In this document: positions 1 to 11,708 of the stretch, one piece after another | How positions within the stretch are numbered: position 1 is the first letter of the stretch | Layout of the letters: each line of letters starts with the position of its first letter | Assembly: GCA_963971225.1 (NCBI GenBank) | Contig: OZ020268.1 | Coordinates: 14,423,032 to 14,487,031, forward strand | DNA from: Melieria omissa | Taxonomy: Eukaryota > Arthropoda > Insecta > Diptera > Ulidiidae | Direction of reading: 5' to 3' | Length of the DNA stretch: 64,000 bases | Notes under the pieces: generated by a model | Database searches by the model: none | What the model saw: the letters and a program-made list of their open reading frames with translations, nothing else | What the model was told of the DNA's origin: nothing | Program-made: the position numbers and the translations under genes

Positions 1-2212
1 GCATGTTTTGGCCGCAGAACAACGGGGCGTATGAGTGACGCGTGTAGCAAATCGCAGCGACGAGTGCAACAAAGTGCAGCAGCCGAGTAAGGAAGCACAA
101 ATCCGTTGTCGTAAATAAAAATAAATGCTGTTTGACTAGAGCACAGCTGCGATGCAATGCAATGCGATGCGGCATGACCTCGCGCCCAGGGCAGAAGCCG
201 TGCTCAGTGGCTGGCTGGCTGGCAGCTATGTAGCTATGGCTGACAATCATAATAATAATAGCAACAACAGTCAACATTGAAGCACAAATCCATGTGACCA
301 ACTGCAATGTCGAGCGTAACGACACGATTTCTGCAGTCGTTGCGCTTGCCTGCTTATGGCCGCTGTGGCGTTTGTCGTTTGCCGTTTGCCATTGGCCAAG
401 TTGCAGCCTTGTGCTACCCTCGTCAGCTGCGCCACAAAGCAAGCTGCCGCCATGCTGTGCCCGCACGAAGGCTGTGGCTGCTGCTCCTTGTGAGGTTTAA
501 TGACGTTTCACTTGAAAATAATTTGCAGCCATTCTGAAATTTGGCCTTTCATTCATTTCGTTACAGTCAAAGCGCACTGCCAGCCAACCAGCCAAACAAA
601 CAGAAAAGTAGCCTTGTGGTCATTCGGATTGTTTGTGCGTTGTCTACATTCTGTTGTTGGTTTTATTTATTATTATTTGTATCATTTTTGCAATTGTTTC
701 GATAGAAACTTGAACCTCGTTGGCGCGCAGACAATGCTCGCATGGCCATTGTTTGCAACTGATGCTGACGTTGATGGCGTGAACTATGCAGCTGATAATG
801 ACAATGTTGATAATGTTGTTGTTGTTGTTGATGACGATGTAGATGATGATGTAGTTGATTTTGTTGTTGGCGTTGGTTTCTATTGCCCTTAATGATGATG
901 TTGACCTTTCACAGCGAGCCGCCTACGCGCGCACATTCTCATTCACCGCGTGCCTCGGCCGCACTGCTCGGCATTGTCCCATTCATTCCATTTATCCATT
1001 CATCCATTCCCACTCGCACTTACGCATTCACGAGCCATTCTAGTCCGTCGTTAATTGTTTGGCTGCGCCGCTTTTCATCGCGCACTCAGTTGCTGTGTAA
1101 TGATACCACTTTTCCACTGCCATTTGCTCATTTCTACTACCGTCACACACACACACACATACACACAGGCAGACAAACTAAATACTATTGCTGGCATTAT
1201 TACTTTTATTGTTGTCGTTGTTGCTGTTGTGGCATTATGTGTGCCTCTGGCTGTGGCACTGTTGCACACACATTCCAGCTCGCTGCTTGCGCTCTGTTCA
1301 TATCTGCCCTCCCCTCTTCCTATTCTTCCCCGTTGCCTCGCCTCGCTGCGCTTTTGCTGCCGCCTGCCGCTTCTGGCCACATCAAATTGCAAATTTTCAC
1401 TTTACCCTCTATAAAACAACAACAACAACAACAGTAGTAAACAATGCGGCCATGGCAGCGAGTGTGTGTGCTGCGGCCGCTCAACGCCAGTCGAACAGTC
1501 AATGCTCGTCGACACGGCCAACATGAGCCCAACTCTGCAAATGAGTGCATTTTTATTGCTGTTATTGTTTTTTGTTTCACTCCCATTATTGTTGTTTTGG
1601 TGTTGTTTGTGCTTGTTTTCGGCTTGGTTGAAATTTGTCTAATATTGTTGCATTTAATTAAATTAATTCGTCAGCCCCTCTAGTTGCGCCCCTCCGTCTC
1701 ACCTTGCTTGGCCTCCACTCACAACTGTACATCTGCTACTTTATTAGGTTTATTGCTATTTTCTTTCCGTGCTGGCCAAAAGGATTCATTAACATTGGCT
1801 GGAACGTGACTGTTTTTATTCACACACATGTATGCTTCGCTCATTGGGCGCGTATGTGTGCGTGTGTGTGTGTAAATAAACAATGCATCGAGCATTTGTC
1901 AAGCATTGTTTTCGTTTGCGGCCTAGAATTTTAAAAAGGTTTCCATCGCACTTTGTGCTCGTCAATCAGCAGACGAAAATGCTTTGAAAATTGCGTGTCG
2001 TTTCGTTTCGTTTGGCTTTTTCGCCGCATCGTTTATTTAGAAGTGAAGTTGAATAATAGTGTCAATAATGGCGGCAACAAAATGGCGGTGTCCTTCAAAA
2101 ATTTCGCGGTTAATAGGAATCGACAAGAGTCAACAACAAAGTTTGGCAAGTTTTGTTTAACTTTAAAGATTATTGCATTGCGAAATCTTAAATTGAGACT
2201 TTTTAGTGAATA
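1..2212. other. Unique non-coding sequence with simple repeats
   Basis: I see no supportable gene here. Open frames exist but follow low-complexity tracts: GTT/GAT runs at about 785-875, a CA run at about 1145-1167 and a CAA run at about 1419-1433. Moderately GC-rich blocks alternate with AT-rich sequence, as is usual for introns or intergenic DNA of higher flies. Confidence 0.6.
20..37 (-). promoter_or_regulatory. Copy 1 of recurring 18-bp motif
   Basis: The minus strand reads CACTCATACGCCCCGTTG, identical to the copy at 43280-43297. It is the only copy outside the 34.5-46.7 kb cluster. Its function is unknown to me. Confidence 0.5.
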
Positions 2213-3658
2213 ATTTTGAGTTGCTGACCTTTCTGGTCAAATATGGTGTAAATATTGAGTTCTTTTGTTTAGTTTGACTCAAAATAATTTGTGTAAATTT
2301 ATTAATTTTCCCCATATATCACATAGTGATATTAGTTATTATTAGGTATTTTTAATTTAATAATTTTCCTCATATACCACATAATGTAATGTTTATTAAA
2401 CGTATAGCACAACTCTCTACCTGACTCTATTACACACTTTCTAAGCATTATGTACAATGAAAGCTTCTAGAACTTCTGCAAGTTAACCTCAACTTTTTCA
2501 TAGCACCGAATATGTAAATTGTTTATTTGGCGGATTAAAAGAGATTTAAACAAATGGAATGGGATACAACTTACAGGACTTTACCTTTTTTAAGCTTCAA
2601 GTTCTGCCTCTTCATACCTCCATGCAAACTTTGCCTTATTTCAAACACTTTTGTACTGTCACAACTTTATTTTCCTTACAAACTTTTCTGTAGTTATTCT
2701 ACCCTTTATTAAATTTTGTCTTTGTTCTCTACCCGTTCGCATAACTTCACTTTATTAACTAAACCAATTTAATTGTGTCCTGTCAAATTCTACGTTAAGT
2801 CCTCTTAACTCACGCTCGTTATTTTCCCAGTCAAATTTCATTCAATCCTACCATCCTTCTCTCCTTTTACTATTTCTTAACCCATGCTTCTTCAACTTCT
2901 ACCTTATCTCCTCTTAACTCCTTTGCTATTGTGTTGTCATATGGCAACATGCTACTTTGTGAATGTCTGCTTTCAAGAATAAATTTTTTTGTTGGTCCTT
3001 AGAATTGTTTGAAGTTTTAGATATATGTATTTAATAAAAACATTTTAAATTTAGTACTTTTTTAAGTTTAAAAAAGCCAATTACACCACGAGATATGTGC
3101 TCATAACTGAAATAAGAGGGGAAAACGTGTTTTTCAAAAATTTTTCGAAAACGCTTCTTAAGAAAATTTTTAGATTTTCAGTTTCGTGTTCAGCAGCCGA
3201 AAATTAGTCTAAAAAATACTTTTATTTTTAGGAGCACGCGATGAACCCCATTTTTTTCGAGTAGTTTTATGCACGTTTTTTTAATGTTATATCTTTACAC
3301 AGTAAAAAAGGAAGCAGGACAAAAAAATAAATATTAAGTTTTACTTTTTACTTCAATTCAGATATTTTTTCTTTTTTTTAAACAGTTTTGGCTGAAGTAA
3401 ATGAAGAAATATTCGGTTTTTAGTTTAAATAAAAAATTTTTTGTTTAAATAATTATTACATACACAACGATATGGTTGCTGTAATATTCAAATAAGATCC
3501 GGCAACAAATATTAAAAAAATTATTATGGGATGTTGTTGACATAAGCACACACACAGAAGATTAAATCGATAAATTAAAATTAAAAATGTAATTGAATTA
3601 AATTTTTTTGTTTCTTTTTTTACTATTATAAAGATGTAATATTAAAAAACGTACATAC
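2213..3658. other. AT-rich non-coding sequence with a pyrimidine-rich tract
   Basis: No gene is visible. A local imperfect duplication of about 60 bp lies at 2299-2390 (ATTAATTTTCCCCATATA and a variant). From about 2560 to 2960 the plus strand is strongly enriched in C and T, with scrambled CTTCAACTTCTACC-like words, as in a decayed tandem repeat. The part from about 3120 to 3210 matches 14046-14130 in inverted orientation. Confidence 0.5.
3120..3215 (+). repeat. Dispersed repeat fragment, inverted partner at 14046-14130
   Basis: This stretch contains TTCGAAAACGCTTCTTAAG followed by TCAGTTTCGTGTTCAGC. The reverse complement of the same order of words is found at 14046-14130, inside the hAT-like nest. 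It is a short relic of an interspersed repeat with no coding content. Confidence 0.5.
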
Positions 3659-4100
3659 TGTTACGACAATAACTTCTCTAAGTTCGTATCTGGATTGTGC
3701 TTGAAAAATAAAACCACTTCAATTATTCAGCGCAAACGCAGTCAAAAACCAATAATCACTTTATTTACAGATTTACACTTTGCTTGTATCTACACTTGTT
3801 ACTACTTTGCTTGTTCAAATCAGACTTGACCCTTTGCGCTGCACATTGCTGCCTGTATACCTGTCTGGTTATCGCGCCGACTGTTCTCGCACATTCCAAT
3901 TGGAAAATGCTCGACCATTCTCGCACAGCCCATTACCATCGCGAGCCATCCTTGCCATATCGGAATTATAACAAGTTTGCCATGCTCTAAAGTGCGTGCC
4001 TAAAAGTATGCCTGTAAAAGTTTTCAAGCACAGCAACAGAGTGCCTCATCGTTAGAATACTTTGGTTCTTTAAACTTAAATAAAAATTAAATTTATTAAT
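3659..4100 (+). repeat. LTR-like dispersed repeat, copy 1
   Basis: The sequence starts TGTTACGA and is collinear with 40561-41043. Shared landmarks in order are GAAAATAAAAC/GAAAAATAAAACC, CAATCACTTTATTTACAG, CTCGACCATTCTCGCACAG, CTTGCCATATCGGA and TGCCTAAAAGTATGC. The TG start and the AATAAA-type signal near the 5' end suggest a solo LTR. I could not find a convincing target duplication or a CA end, so this stays an inference. Short open frames inside it are conserved only because the repeat is; I see no retroelement protein. Confidence 0.55.
3997..4011 (-). promoter_or_regulatory. Su(Hw)-like motif in LTR-like copy 1
   Basis: The minus strand reads GCATACTTTTAGGCA. This 15-mer is identical in the second LTR-like copy (40927-40941) and in two Transib-like copies (44159-44173 and 58464-58478). 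From memory it resembles the TGCATAYYTTT-type site of the insulator protein Su(Hw) that gypsy carries. Binding here is inference. Confidence 0.3.
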
Positions 4101-5240
4101 TTTTTTTTTTCTCCAGAAAAACCTGCATTAGCTCACCTGACCTAAGCCTTTTGTGACCTGTCAAGTTTCACTAACTTAAATAATTTTTTCCGCGTTCACT
4201 AACCTCACCCTATCTTGCAAAATCAATGACATCATTTCAAACCTTGTTTCGTATTTTGGGGTTTTTCTAAATTATAATTTTTTACAAGTTATACCTTACC
4301 TTACCTTAAGGCTTCTTAAGCCTTACCGCATTCAACGTAACCCACTTTACCAATGTACAATTTTGCTTACTTCATATATGCCTATCCCATCCAATTTCAC
4401 CACATTTCACCACATTTCCTTACATGCAACATTCTTAAACTTGATTCCCATCATGCCACGTTTTATTTTACATAACCTCATTCAACCCATTCTTCATTCC
4501 TAACCACTCCTACTTGTCTCCAATCGTCTCCAAATCAACACAACTCAACTAACCCCACCTCACTTCGTCAAATTTTCTGCATCTTTCTTGCACAAACGAC
4601 CCTAAACTAATCGAATTTGACAGCATTAGCAACATTTCCTGCAGGGTCCTTTTGTCCGTTCTCGACAAATACGAAATTTATAAACTACAACAAACAATGA
4701 AGTAATTAATTAACAAAGCGAAAACAGCAGTGAACATGACAACGACAACAACAAAAACAACACATCAATAATCAAAATATTGCCTACAATGCAGACTTTG
4801 TTCATTCGGATTTTTTCCGAAGTAATTATGAAAATGTCCCTTTGATGCTTATCAACACGACGGCCGTTGACAGGCATCGGCGTAATTGGCGTGTGGCGCG
4901 TGGGCGCAGGTGTCAAGCTGCACTGTTTTCCGGACAGAGTTTGCGTTTTGTTTTTGTAAACGACTGCGCAGGCTTTCAGAGTTGGCGCATTTTCGCTCTT
5001 TGGCTTCGTGGCGCAATTGTTTTTGTTTGCATTGTACTTTTGCACTTTGCAAAAAAATAAAATAAAATGTAAATGTGAGTGTCAGAATCAGAGTCATGCT
5101 GCTGTCATTTTGCTGTTATTGTGTTACTTAAATATTTTACTAATTTATAAAAAAAAGGAGTAACTCGAGAAAACATTTTGGTTGCGAAAAAGTGCTGCAA
5201 AAGTTGAAAAACAATGGCGAACGACTGGGACTGAAGTAAA
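4101..5240. other. Non-coding, pyrimidine-rich then mixed
   Basis: From about 4120 to 4620 the plus strand is C/T-rich with repeated words such as TTTCACCACATTTCACC and ACCTTACCTTACC, similar in texture to 2560-2960 and 50390-50560. From about 4700 the base composition becomes more balanced. No gene is supported in this stretch. Confidence 0.5.
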
Positions 5241-5460
5241 ATGAAAAGCTGTAACGGCAACAACAACAACAGCAGCGACAACACCAAACATTTCCGCTCT
5301 AGCGCCATCAAAGTTCGTCGGTCGCGCAAACACACACAAACACTTTGCTGCTTCAGCTTGCGCCTTCTTCTCATTCTTGGACTCGTCCTGGCACAGGCGG
5401 CTGACATAAAAATTGCAAACGCGTTTTATGGACTTGGCTGTGCCATTAGACGTGTTCGCA
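5241..5460 (+). CDS. Candidate first coding exon of a secreted or membrane protein
   Basis: The ATG at 5241 has AAA directly upstream and an in-frame TGA at 5232-5234, so this start opens the frame. The 73 encoded residues have a polar N-terminus with an Asn run (residues 7-10) and a basic stretch (about 25-30, KVRRSR). A hydrophobic core follows (about 35-50, ending LLLILGLVL), then Ala-Gln-Ala at 51-53, a textbook signal-peptidase site, and then DIKIANAFYGLGC. The exon would end at 5460, followed by GTAAGTAT, which fits the intronic part of the 5' splice consensus; the exon side (GCA) does not match CAG. Phase would be 1. I do not recognise the family and see no matching second exon, so the intron would be long. 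A chance open frame in a GC-richer block remains possible. Confidence 0.33.
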
Positions 5461-6854
5461 GTAAGTATGTGCATGTTTGTGTGTGTGTGTGAGTGTATCC
5501 CTAGCGAGCCGTCTTCTTGGTTCCTTGGCTGCTCCTTCGTCTGCTTCGCTTTGTGTGAAATGCGAACAAGCAATTAAGTTCATCTGCCAGGCGAATAAAA
5601 TAAAATAAAAGCGGTGAGCAGAAAACCAACAACAACAGCAGCAAAAATAAAGGAAAAAATTAAAGACGGCGATGCACGCCAATCCCCGCTCGGGCTTTGG
5701 TAATTCTTTCAAATTTAAATTGAAATTGAAATTGGAATTTACTCTCGTCTCCTTTGCGGCGTGGTGCCAAGTTCATTACGGCGGCAAATTCAGGCGAGGA
5801 CGAGCGGAGCAGCCATTGCCCGTTGCTCGCTGCCCGCTGGCGCGCATCGGCGCAACGCACGTCTGCAGCGCCGTCTGTGTTGGTATTCGTGCGTGTCTGC
5901 CGACGGCCATGAACGCAGCGCACTCCTTGTGTGTGTATGTGTACACGTATATGTGAAATAATTTATTTGCATCCTTTGGTAAATTTAAGCAATTTAATTT
6001 CTGCTGCCGCTCGAAATGAATTGTAGAAATTTATTCAGAGCGACATGCTGCTCCTCGCTCTCCTCGCAACTGAAGGATCGCGTTTCCTTTTCACTCCCCC
6101 TCGTGCTTTTTTAATTTCAATTTAACGTGCTATTTAATAACATTAAACGCAGTGCGCATTTGCTTCGAGTTTCATTAATTATGCTGGATTTGCGTTCACG
6201 CACACGAATTCACACACACATACACACATACCAACGCCTCGCCTGCGTTCAGCTGCGCCTAAGCCTCGAAACCGCAATATGTTTCTGTTTGCTCGGCTGC
6301 TTATCATTATTCTCCATTACGGCGCCTTCACGTGGCAATTATTTTGCGGAAAATCACTTTTCCGAATTCTTATAGCCAATCATAAATTCCACGCGGCCGT
6401 CAAAGCAAATCCCCAAAGTGATGCCACGCTTACGTTGTGCCTGCGAGCTGATGGCGGATTCAAAGGATTCATTAGACAAAATTCAAAGTTTTATTGCTGC
6501 CGCTTCGTTTGCGCAAACTTTTGTTATGAGAAGAAATAAAAACAAACAACCAAGTTGGTTTGTACGGTGCGAGCTCACTTGCTCAGGAATGAGTTGAATG
6601 AAATGAAAATGGCTTATGGTATCAAACAGCAAACTATTAGTCATTTACACCAACTGTGTTTGACTTTTTGAAGACAACCTTCGACATTCGATGTTGTCAA
6701 ATTCGAATCGAAATTTGAACCTATGATACTCTAGTTTTCGAATCATTGTGAAGTGAATTTGTAACATTTTTTTATTAAGATTAGTATTGGCAAGTGTGTT
6801 AATTTTATTTGATTAAAACTCTTCATGAAGCTGAGTAAACGTGAACTATATATA
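5461..6854. other. Non-coding sequence downstream of the candidate exon
   Basis: No gene is supported. If the exon at 5241-5460 is real, this is the start of its intron. There are short CA/GT tracts (about 5476-5490, 5930-5950 and 6210-6230) and an AT-rich part from about 6590 that leads into the mariner insertion. Confidence 0.5.
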
Positions 6855-8121
6855 CGTGGGTGGTCCGATAAGTACTTAGCCTACAAAAGAAAAACGAAAA
6901 TTTTGGAAAAGTGGCGATTTATTTCTCAACGTAGTCTCCTTTCAACTCGATACACTTGACTCAGCGATGCTCCAACTTCCTTAACCCGTCTGAAAAATAC
7001 GTTTTCTGGAGGCCTCCGTGGCAGCGATAACCTCCTCATTCGACTCAAATTTCTGCCCGGTGAGTGACTTTTTCAAGTTTGGAAACAAAAAGAAGTCACA
7101 CGGGGCCAAATCTGGAGAATACGGTGGATGGGGCAGCTGTTCGTAGCCTAATGCGATCAATTTGGGCGTGATGACGGCGGAAGTGTTAGCTGGTGCGTTG
7201 TCATGGTGGAAGAGCACTTTTTTCTTCGCCAAATGGGGCCGTTTTTTCTGCAATTCGGCATCGAATCGGCCCAATAGTTCGGCATAGTAGAGCCCTGTGA
7301 CCGTTTTGCCCTTCTCCAGGTAGTCGATGTAGATCACACCTTGTGTATCCAAGAAAACGGTGTCCATAACCTTTCCGGTCGATGGGACAGTCTTTGCCTT
7401 CTTCGGAGCACATTCGCCGGGCAAAGTCCACTGTTTCGACTGTTCCTTGGTCTCTGGTGTGTACCAGTGAATCCATGTTTCGTCGACGGTCACGAAACGA
7501 CGCAGAAACTCCTTCGGATTGCGCTTAAACAGTGTCAAACACTGCTCTGAAGTGGTCTCACGGATGCGCTTGTTGTCCGGAGTGAGCAAACGCGGCACCC
7601 ATCGAGACGACAGCTTTCTCATACCCAATATTTCATGCAGGATATGACCCACGCGGTCTTTTGAGATGCCGACTGTCTCAGCTATCTCGTGCACCTTCAA
7701 TCGGCGGTCTGCCAATACGAGATCGTGGACATTTGTCACGTTATCCTCCGTGGTAGCCATTTTTGGGCGTGGCTCATCAAAAACTGACGTGCGACCACGT
7801 TGAAACTCGTTAAACCAATTTTTGACGGTCGCCATTGAAGGAGAAGAGTCACCGTACACAGCATCCAAGCGCTCTTTGATTTCGCTGCGCGATTTTCCTT
7901 CCAAAAACAAGAATCGAATCACTCTTTTTCCATTTTTCTAACATCCGCGGACACGTTCGTTTCCACACGCGGAAACGAACAAAACAAACAAAACTACAAA
8001 TCCAATATGGCTGAAATTTTGACAGTAGCCGTCTACGAGGATGTACTACACGATAGTAAATTTCTCTTACGACAGTGGCACCATCGGGCGGTGGGGCTAA
8101 GTATTAATCGGACTGCCCACG
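6855..8121 (-). mobile_element. Full-length mariner element, inactivated
   Basis: The ends are a 27-bp inverted repeat: the left end begins CGTGGGTGGTCCGATAAG and the right end, read on the minus strand, begins CGTGGGCAGTCCGATTAA. Both continue to ACTTAGCC. The element is flanked by TA on each side (6853-6854 and 8122-8123), the target used by all mariners. Its length of 1267 bp is that of a complete mariner. It encodes one transposase on the minus strand, which is broken (see the pseudogene entry), so it could move only with help. The protein resembles the irritans/vertumnana side of the family; I hold that subfamily call loosely. Confidence 0.92.
6919..7944 (-). pseudogene. Mariner transposase, D,D34D type, broken
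   Basis: This enzyme would bind the element's ends and carry out cut-and-paste movement. The main open part (6981-7922) holds the N-terminal helix-turn-helix region and all three catalytic Asp: the first in TVDETWIHW, the second in HHDNAPAN and the third in LAPCDFFLF, with 34 residues between the second and third. Three lesions are visible. Near the start, the ATG at 7942-7944 is out of frame with the body, consistent with loss of two bases in an A run. Near 6997-7017 the frame shifts. The C-terminal frame (LRKLEHR, then VKCIELKGDYVEK to the stop at 6919-6921) is interrupted by TGA at 6961-6963, where the family normally has Trp. Only GTG is in frame at the start of the long open stretch. Confidence 0.9.
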
Positions 8122-8123
8122 TA

Positions 8124-9597
8124 TGCCTCCCACGTTATTCAGATCCTAAAAATAACTTAGGTTAGGTTAGTTTAGAGTAGCAGCCTTTTCCTAAACAATG
8201 ATAAGCACCAAAAAAATGGCTGCAGTGGGTTTCCGCGATTTTCGCTCTACAGCACTGAAAACTATTAGGATTCCAATTTTCAGACTTGAAAGCTCGGTTA
8301 AGTCAATGTAAAATGAAGAATTAGAAATACTTGTCGTCTCCTGGCCAAAAACCGACATTGGCACAGAAGATGGAAAACCGACTCTTCAGTCTGTCAGTGT
8401 GTCTCAGTGCTCCATGAGTACAGCAACCCCACTGAGCTGATAGAGTTCCGGCATAAGCTAAGAAGCTGTCTGGATCTTACTTATTAAACTGTCTACAACA
8501 ACGCATTATGCATTACAGGCGCCTTGCTCTCCAAGAGGTAATAGGACATCCTCAAATTGGTCTTTCCAACGGAGACACAGTCACAGTCACAGAGCACGTA
8601 AGAAAAATTTATCAACCTTGCAGTTCCCTCTGATGCCTTTTATAAAAACTTTATAAATAACTACACAATTATAAGATTCCGGGTAGCAAAGAACTGGAAC
8701 ACTATACAAATCTATTTAACTTGAGCCTAAATACATATTTGGTACTTCCTTAGCTTATTGAACAAAATTTTTACATTTACAGTCCAAGTCGAATAACCCT
8801 ATAAGTAAACATTATAACACATGCAGCAAGGTTCCCATAGGACCTTGTGCTGTTTTCTTCTTTGTCTATTTGAAAACTACGGCCACAACGCACAACATGT
8901 ACCACATTCCTTCTTGTTGCTCCTAGAAGATTTTACCTGGTCGTTTGCTTTTCATCATAAAATAAAATACATGGAAATTGTACGTTGGCACTAAATATCA
9001 TAATTTTTCCTCAGACCTTTTATAAATGGGCATAGTTCTACATTATTTATGAAATTGTGATTACAGATCAACCAACATAAATTCTGAAATACTGCTGATA
9101 ATCGTCTAAAGCTAACACAAGCACGAACCAATCACCTTTGTGTAAATTTAGCTCAATTACATTTTGCCCCACAAGAGTTATTGGCCATTAACTGCCTTCA
9201 CTACAACAGCAATAACATCATTCGTCCCTTTGCTACTCGGCGGAAGTGACTTTCAACTTTTGTTGCATTCATTTCATTTTCACTTTGAAAGCATCTGCAA
9301 CCCACCCGGCGGCAATGGCGACGGCGGCACGCAAGAAAGAAAATCAAAAATAATGAAAACGAATTTAAACTTACACAAAGCCAGATACACGCATACACAC
9401 GCACCCCAAGCGAAACAACACAAAAGCGATATTTAACCCGGCAATGCACAAACGAAAATGAATGAATGAAAATGAACACATGAATGAATAAATAAGTAAA
9501 CGATTTGATATATTTTCTAAAGATACAAATATGAAATTTTAGAATATTAACATTAGTTTAATATATTGAATATATTTTGCCAATTCGCACATATTAC
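8124..9597. other. Non-coding, possibly containing decayed repeats
   Basis: No gene is supported. A short TTAGGTTAGGTTAG run sits at about 8158-8172. The stretch from about 8330 to 8620 has a coding-like base mix but stops in all frames, and might be an old transposon relic that I cannot identify. From about 9160 to 9500 there are CA and GAATGAAT tracts. Confidence 0.45.
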
Positions 9598-9982
9598 AAA
9601 AGCAAATTACAAAAGTATAACTGTTATCCACAAAATAATTTTCAATAATTTGCAGCGATATCAGGGAAAGTTTGTGTTCTAATTGAATTGGGCGCGTTTG
9701 ATCAAAACCCTGTTTCTTTAATAATGCTTTAATAAAATCAAAAAGTGATAATTTTGTATTTTTGCAAAAATATTAAATAATTTTTTTGTAACTAACAAAC
9801 ATTCATACAACATTTTGTTAACCCGTTTTAAGCTCAAATTGTTCAAAAGTAAACTAGCGGTAGAACTCTAACAAAGAGGCGTGGTGACTTCAAATGTCGT
9901 GTGCACATTTCTTAGGCAATTATTTAAAAAAATTTCACCAAAAAAATATCAAGACACAGAGTAAAATTCGTGGTCGAAAGGG
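9598..9982 (+). mobile_element. TTAA-flanked (piggyBac-type) MITE, family P1, 5'-truncated
   Basis: The stretch is collinear with the right three quarters of the complete copy at 53930-54452. Shared words are AATAATTTGCAGCGATATC, TTGTGTTCTAATTGAA, GTTCAAAAGTAAACTAGC and GTCGAAAGGGTTAA. The right end is intact (GTCGAAAGGG followed by TTAA at 9983-9986). The left part and left TTAA are missing, and the similarity starts near AGCAAATTAC at about 9600. It is non-coding. Confidence 0.8.
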
Positions 9983-9986
9983 TTAA

Positions 9987-11544
9987 AGCCTCAGAGCGAT
10001 CTCCATGGTTAGCAAATATTTCAGTTACCGTTGCCATTAGCTTCAGTTTGAGTCGACTTAGGGTGTAGAGATAAAAGTATTAAAATAGCTAAAATAAAAC
10101 AAATTCTTTTCTAAGAACTTTACACACTTCAATATTGAAAACAAAATCTACACACGTTGGCAATCCAGATTGGCTTTGATTTTCTTAATACAATTAAAAA
10201 TCATTCAGAACTTTATGAAAACAAAATTTCGCATTTGCTATAAATATTTTCAAAGTAAATAACATCAACAAGTAATTTGGGGACACGGCTGTTCCGCACA
10301 CATTTAGAGGTTAAGACGCAATGAACGCGGTTGCTCCTAAAATGTCAGAAAGCGCTGTGCGAAGAAAATAAATGTAGAGTGTTATCGACTGAAACAGCAA
10401 CAACAACAGCAACCAATAACGACAGAAGGCGAACAACATTTGCAAAACAATCAGCGCGATGAGCGCACACCAGACAACAGTCAATAAACATCAAAACCAG
10501 ACCAAAATCATCATTAGCCGTCATTGAATGAATGCCACACCGAGAAGAGGAACCCAGCAGCGATGAAGCGGTGCACGAGAAAAAGAAAGACGGGCGCCAC
10601 CCAGACCACACAGACCAGCTGGACACTGCTTCAGAGAAGAAGACAAGTTTCCAAAGGAACACAACGAACACAACGAAAGTGCAGAACGAAGCGAAAAGCA
10701 AACCAGAAACAAAAACAAAAACAAAAACCGAAACAAAAACCAAAACCAACACCTAAACGACCTCATAGAAATCCATCGCCCATACCAGATTCGAAGCCGA
10801 AGCCATTGCCCTGCCCGAAAACAGAAAAGAGACCGCGGCGATGGCCGGTGCCCGCACCGAGACCGAATCCCGTGCCCGGAGCAATGCCCAAGCCGAAGCC
10901 TCAGCCCAAACCGTGCCCGCGTAAAAGGGAGATTCCCGAGTCAATGTGTAGACACCGAAAAAACACAGCACGAAGGAACCGATGGCTGCGGCGAAGGTTT
11001 TACGAAACGGAATACAAAAACAAAAAGTGAATTCAGAGTCAAGGACAAATGCGTGTTGCGTGATTGGTGGTGGAAGACGTTGCTTTTCGTAGTTTTCGTA
11101 ATGTGTCCATTAGGTGTTTAGAATCCGCTGCAAATACATATCTAGTTTTATATAATTGCTTGTGATTTGATATGACTTCTTAGCAGAACTCGAGATTCAG
11201 CCAAAATCCAAGAAAAATACATATGTGTTAAGAGGAGAAAGAGATATGCGAATGGGGATGGGGGAATAGCAAATTGAGGCCAGAAATTTGTTTAAAGTAT
11301 TAAATAAAGTAAATGGTGTTTAAATGAGGGAAGGAGCAGAGTTTTGGAGGGACAGTAATTTGAAATTTTGTAGAAATAAACCAAGAAGCAATAGAAAAGG
11401 TCAATACTAGAACTTAAGACAAACAGCAATGAATTATTTAAATAGAAAATTTTCACAGGAAATAGTTTTCAGCAAACTAGTTCTTACCTTTGGCTCGTAT
11501 TGGCTGTATGTATGTACGCGTTTCCACATAACAAGGTTAGATAC
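9987..11544. other. Non-coding sequence around a Lys/Pro-rich open frame
   Basis: Apart from the open frame at 10563-11030, entered separately, I see nothing gene-like. The plus strand is purine-rich in 10520-11040 and again in 11210-11400. Confidence 0.45.
10563..11030 (+). CDS. Lys/Arg/Pro-rich open frame, doubtful
   Basis: An ATG at 10563 opens about 155 codons to a stop at 11030. The product is almost entirely low complexity: KQKQKQKPKQKPKP in the middle, then repeated PKPKP, PVPAPRPNPVPG and a basic tail. I recognise no domain, signal peptide or membrane segment. The composition follows from degenerate AAACC/CCGAAG-type repeats in the DNA, which argues against a real gene. The open frame is nonetheless long and the region is locally GC-rich, so I list it as a doubtful candidate. 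Transcript data would decide. Confidence 0.13.
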   Translation: MKRCTRKRKTGATQTTQTSWTLLQRRRQVSKGTQRTQRKCRTKRKANQKQKQKQKPKQKPKPTPKRPHRNPSPIPDSKPKPLPCPKTEKRPRRWPVPAPRPNPVPGAMPKPKPQPKPCPRKREIPESMCRHRKNTARRNRWLRRRFYETEYKNKK

Positions 11545-11552
11545 TGTGGCAA
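11545..11552. repeat. Left 8-bp target duplication of the hAT-like element
   Basis: TGTGGCAA lies directly before the CAGTGG end. The identical octamer lies directly after the other end at 14868-14875. Confidence 0.88.
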
Positions 11553-11708
11553 CAGTGGTGCACACAGGGGAGGGTTTTTGGGGGGTTTAAACCCCCTGAA
11601 AGATCTGTAAGTACAGAAATTTTATTTATAACCGTCACATATATCCTTTCTGAACCAACGCAATGTCTCGCACTAATAGGGGCGCGTTTCTTCGAGTCCA
11701 AAAAATAC

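Noticed and set aside
500..892. 130-codon plus-strand open frame with an Asp/Val-rich end
   Set aside because: The acidic part is the translation of GAT/GTT simple repeats; there is no domain and no support for a gene.
1408..1416. TATA-box-like TCTATAAAAC
   Set aside because: There is no initiator at the right distance that leads to a supportable gene; only CAA repeats follow.
3780..3990. Short open frames in the LTR-like repeat that resemble those at 40687-41043
   Set aside because: Their similarity is explained by the nucleotide repeat; the frames overlap and neither encodes a known retroelement protein.
8158..8172. TTAGGTTAGGTTAG run (also at about 57054-57067), resembling the insect telomere repeat TTAGG
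   Set aside because: Each run is only two to three units. Flies have lost TTAGG telomeres, and such short runs are scattered in dipteran genomes. I do not read it as a telomere relic.
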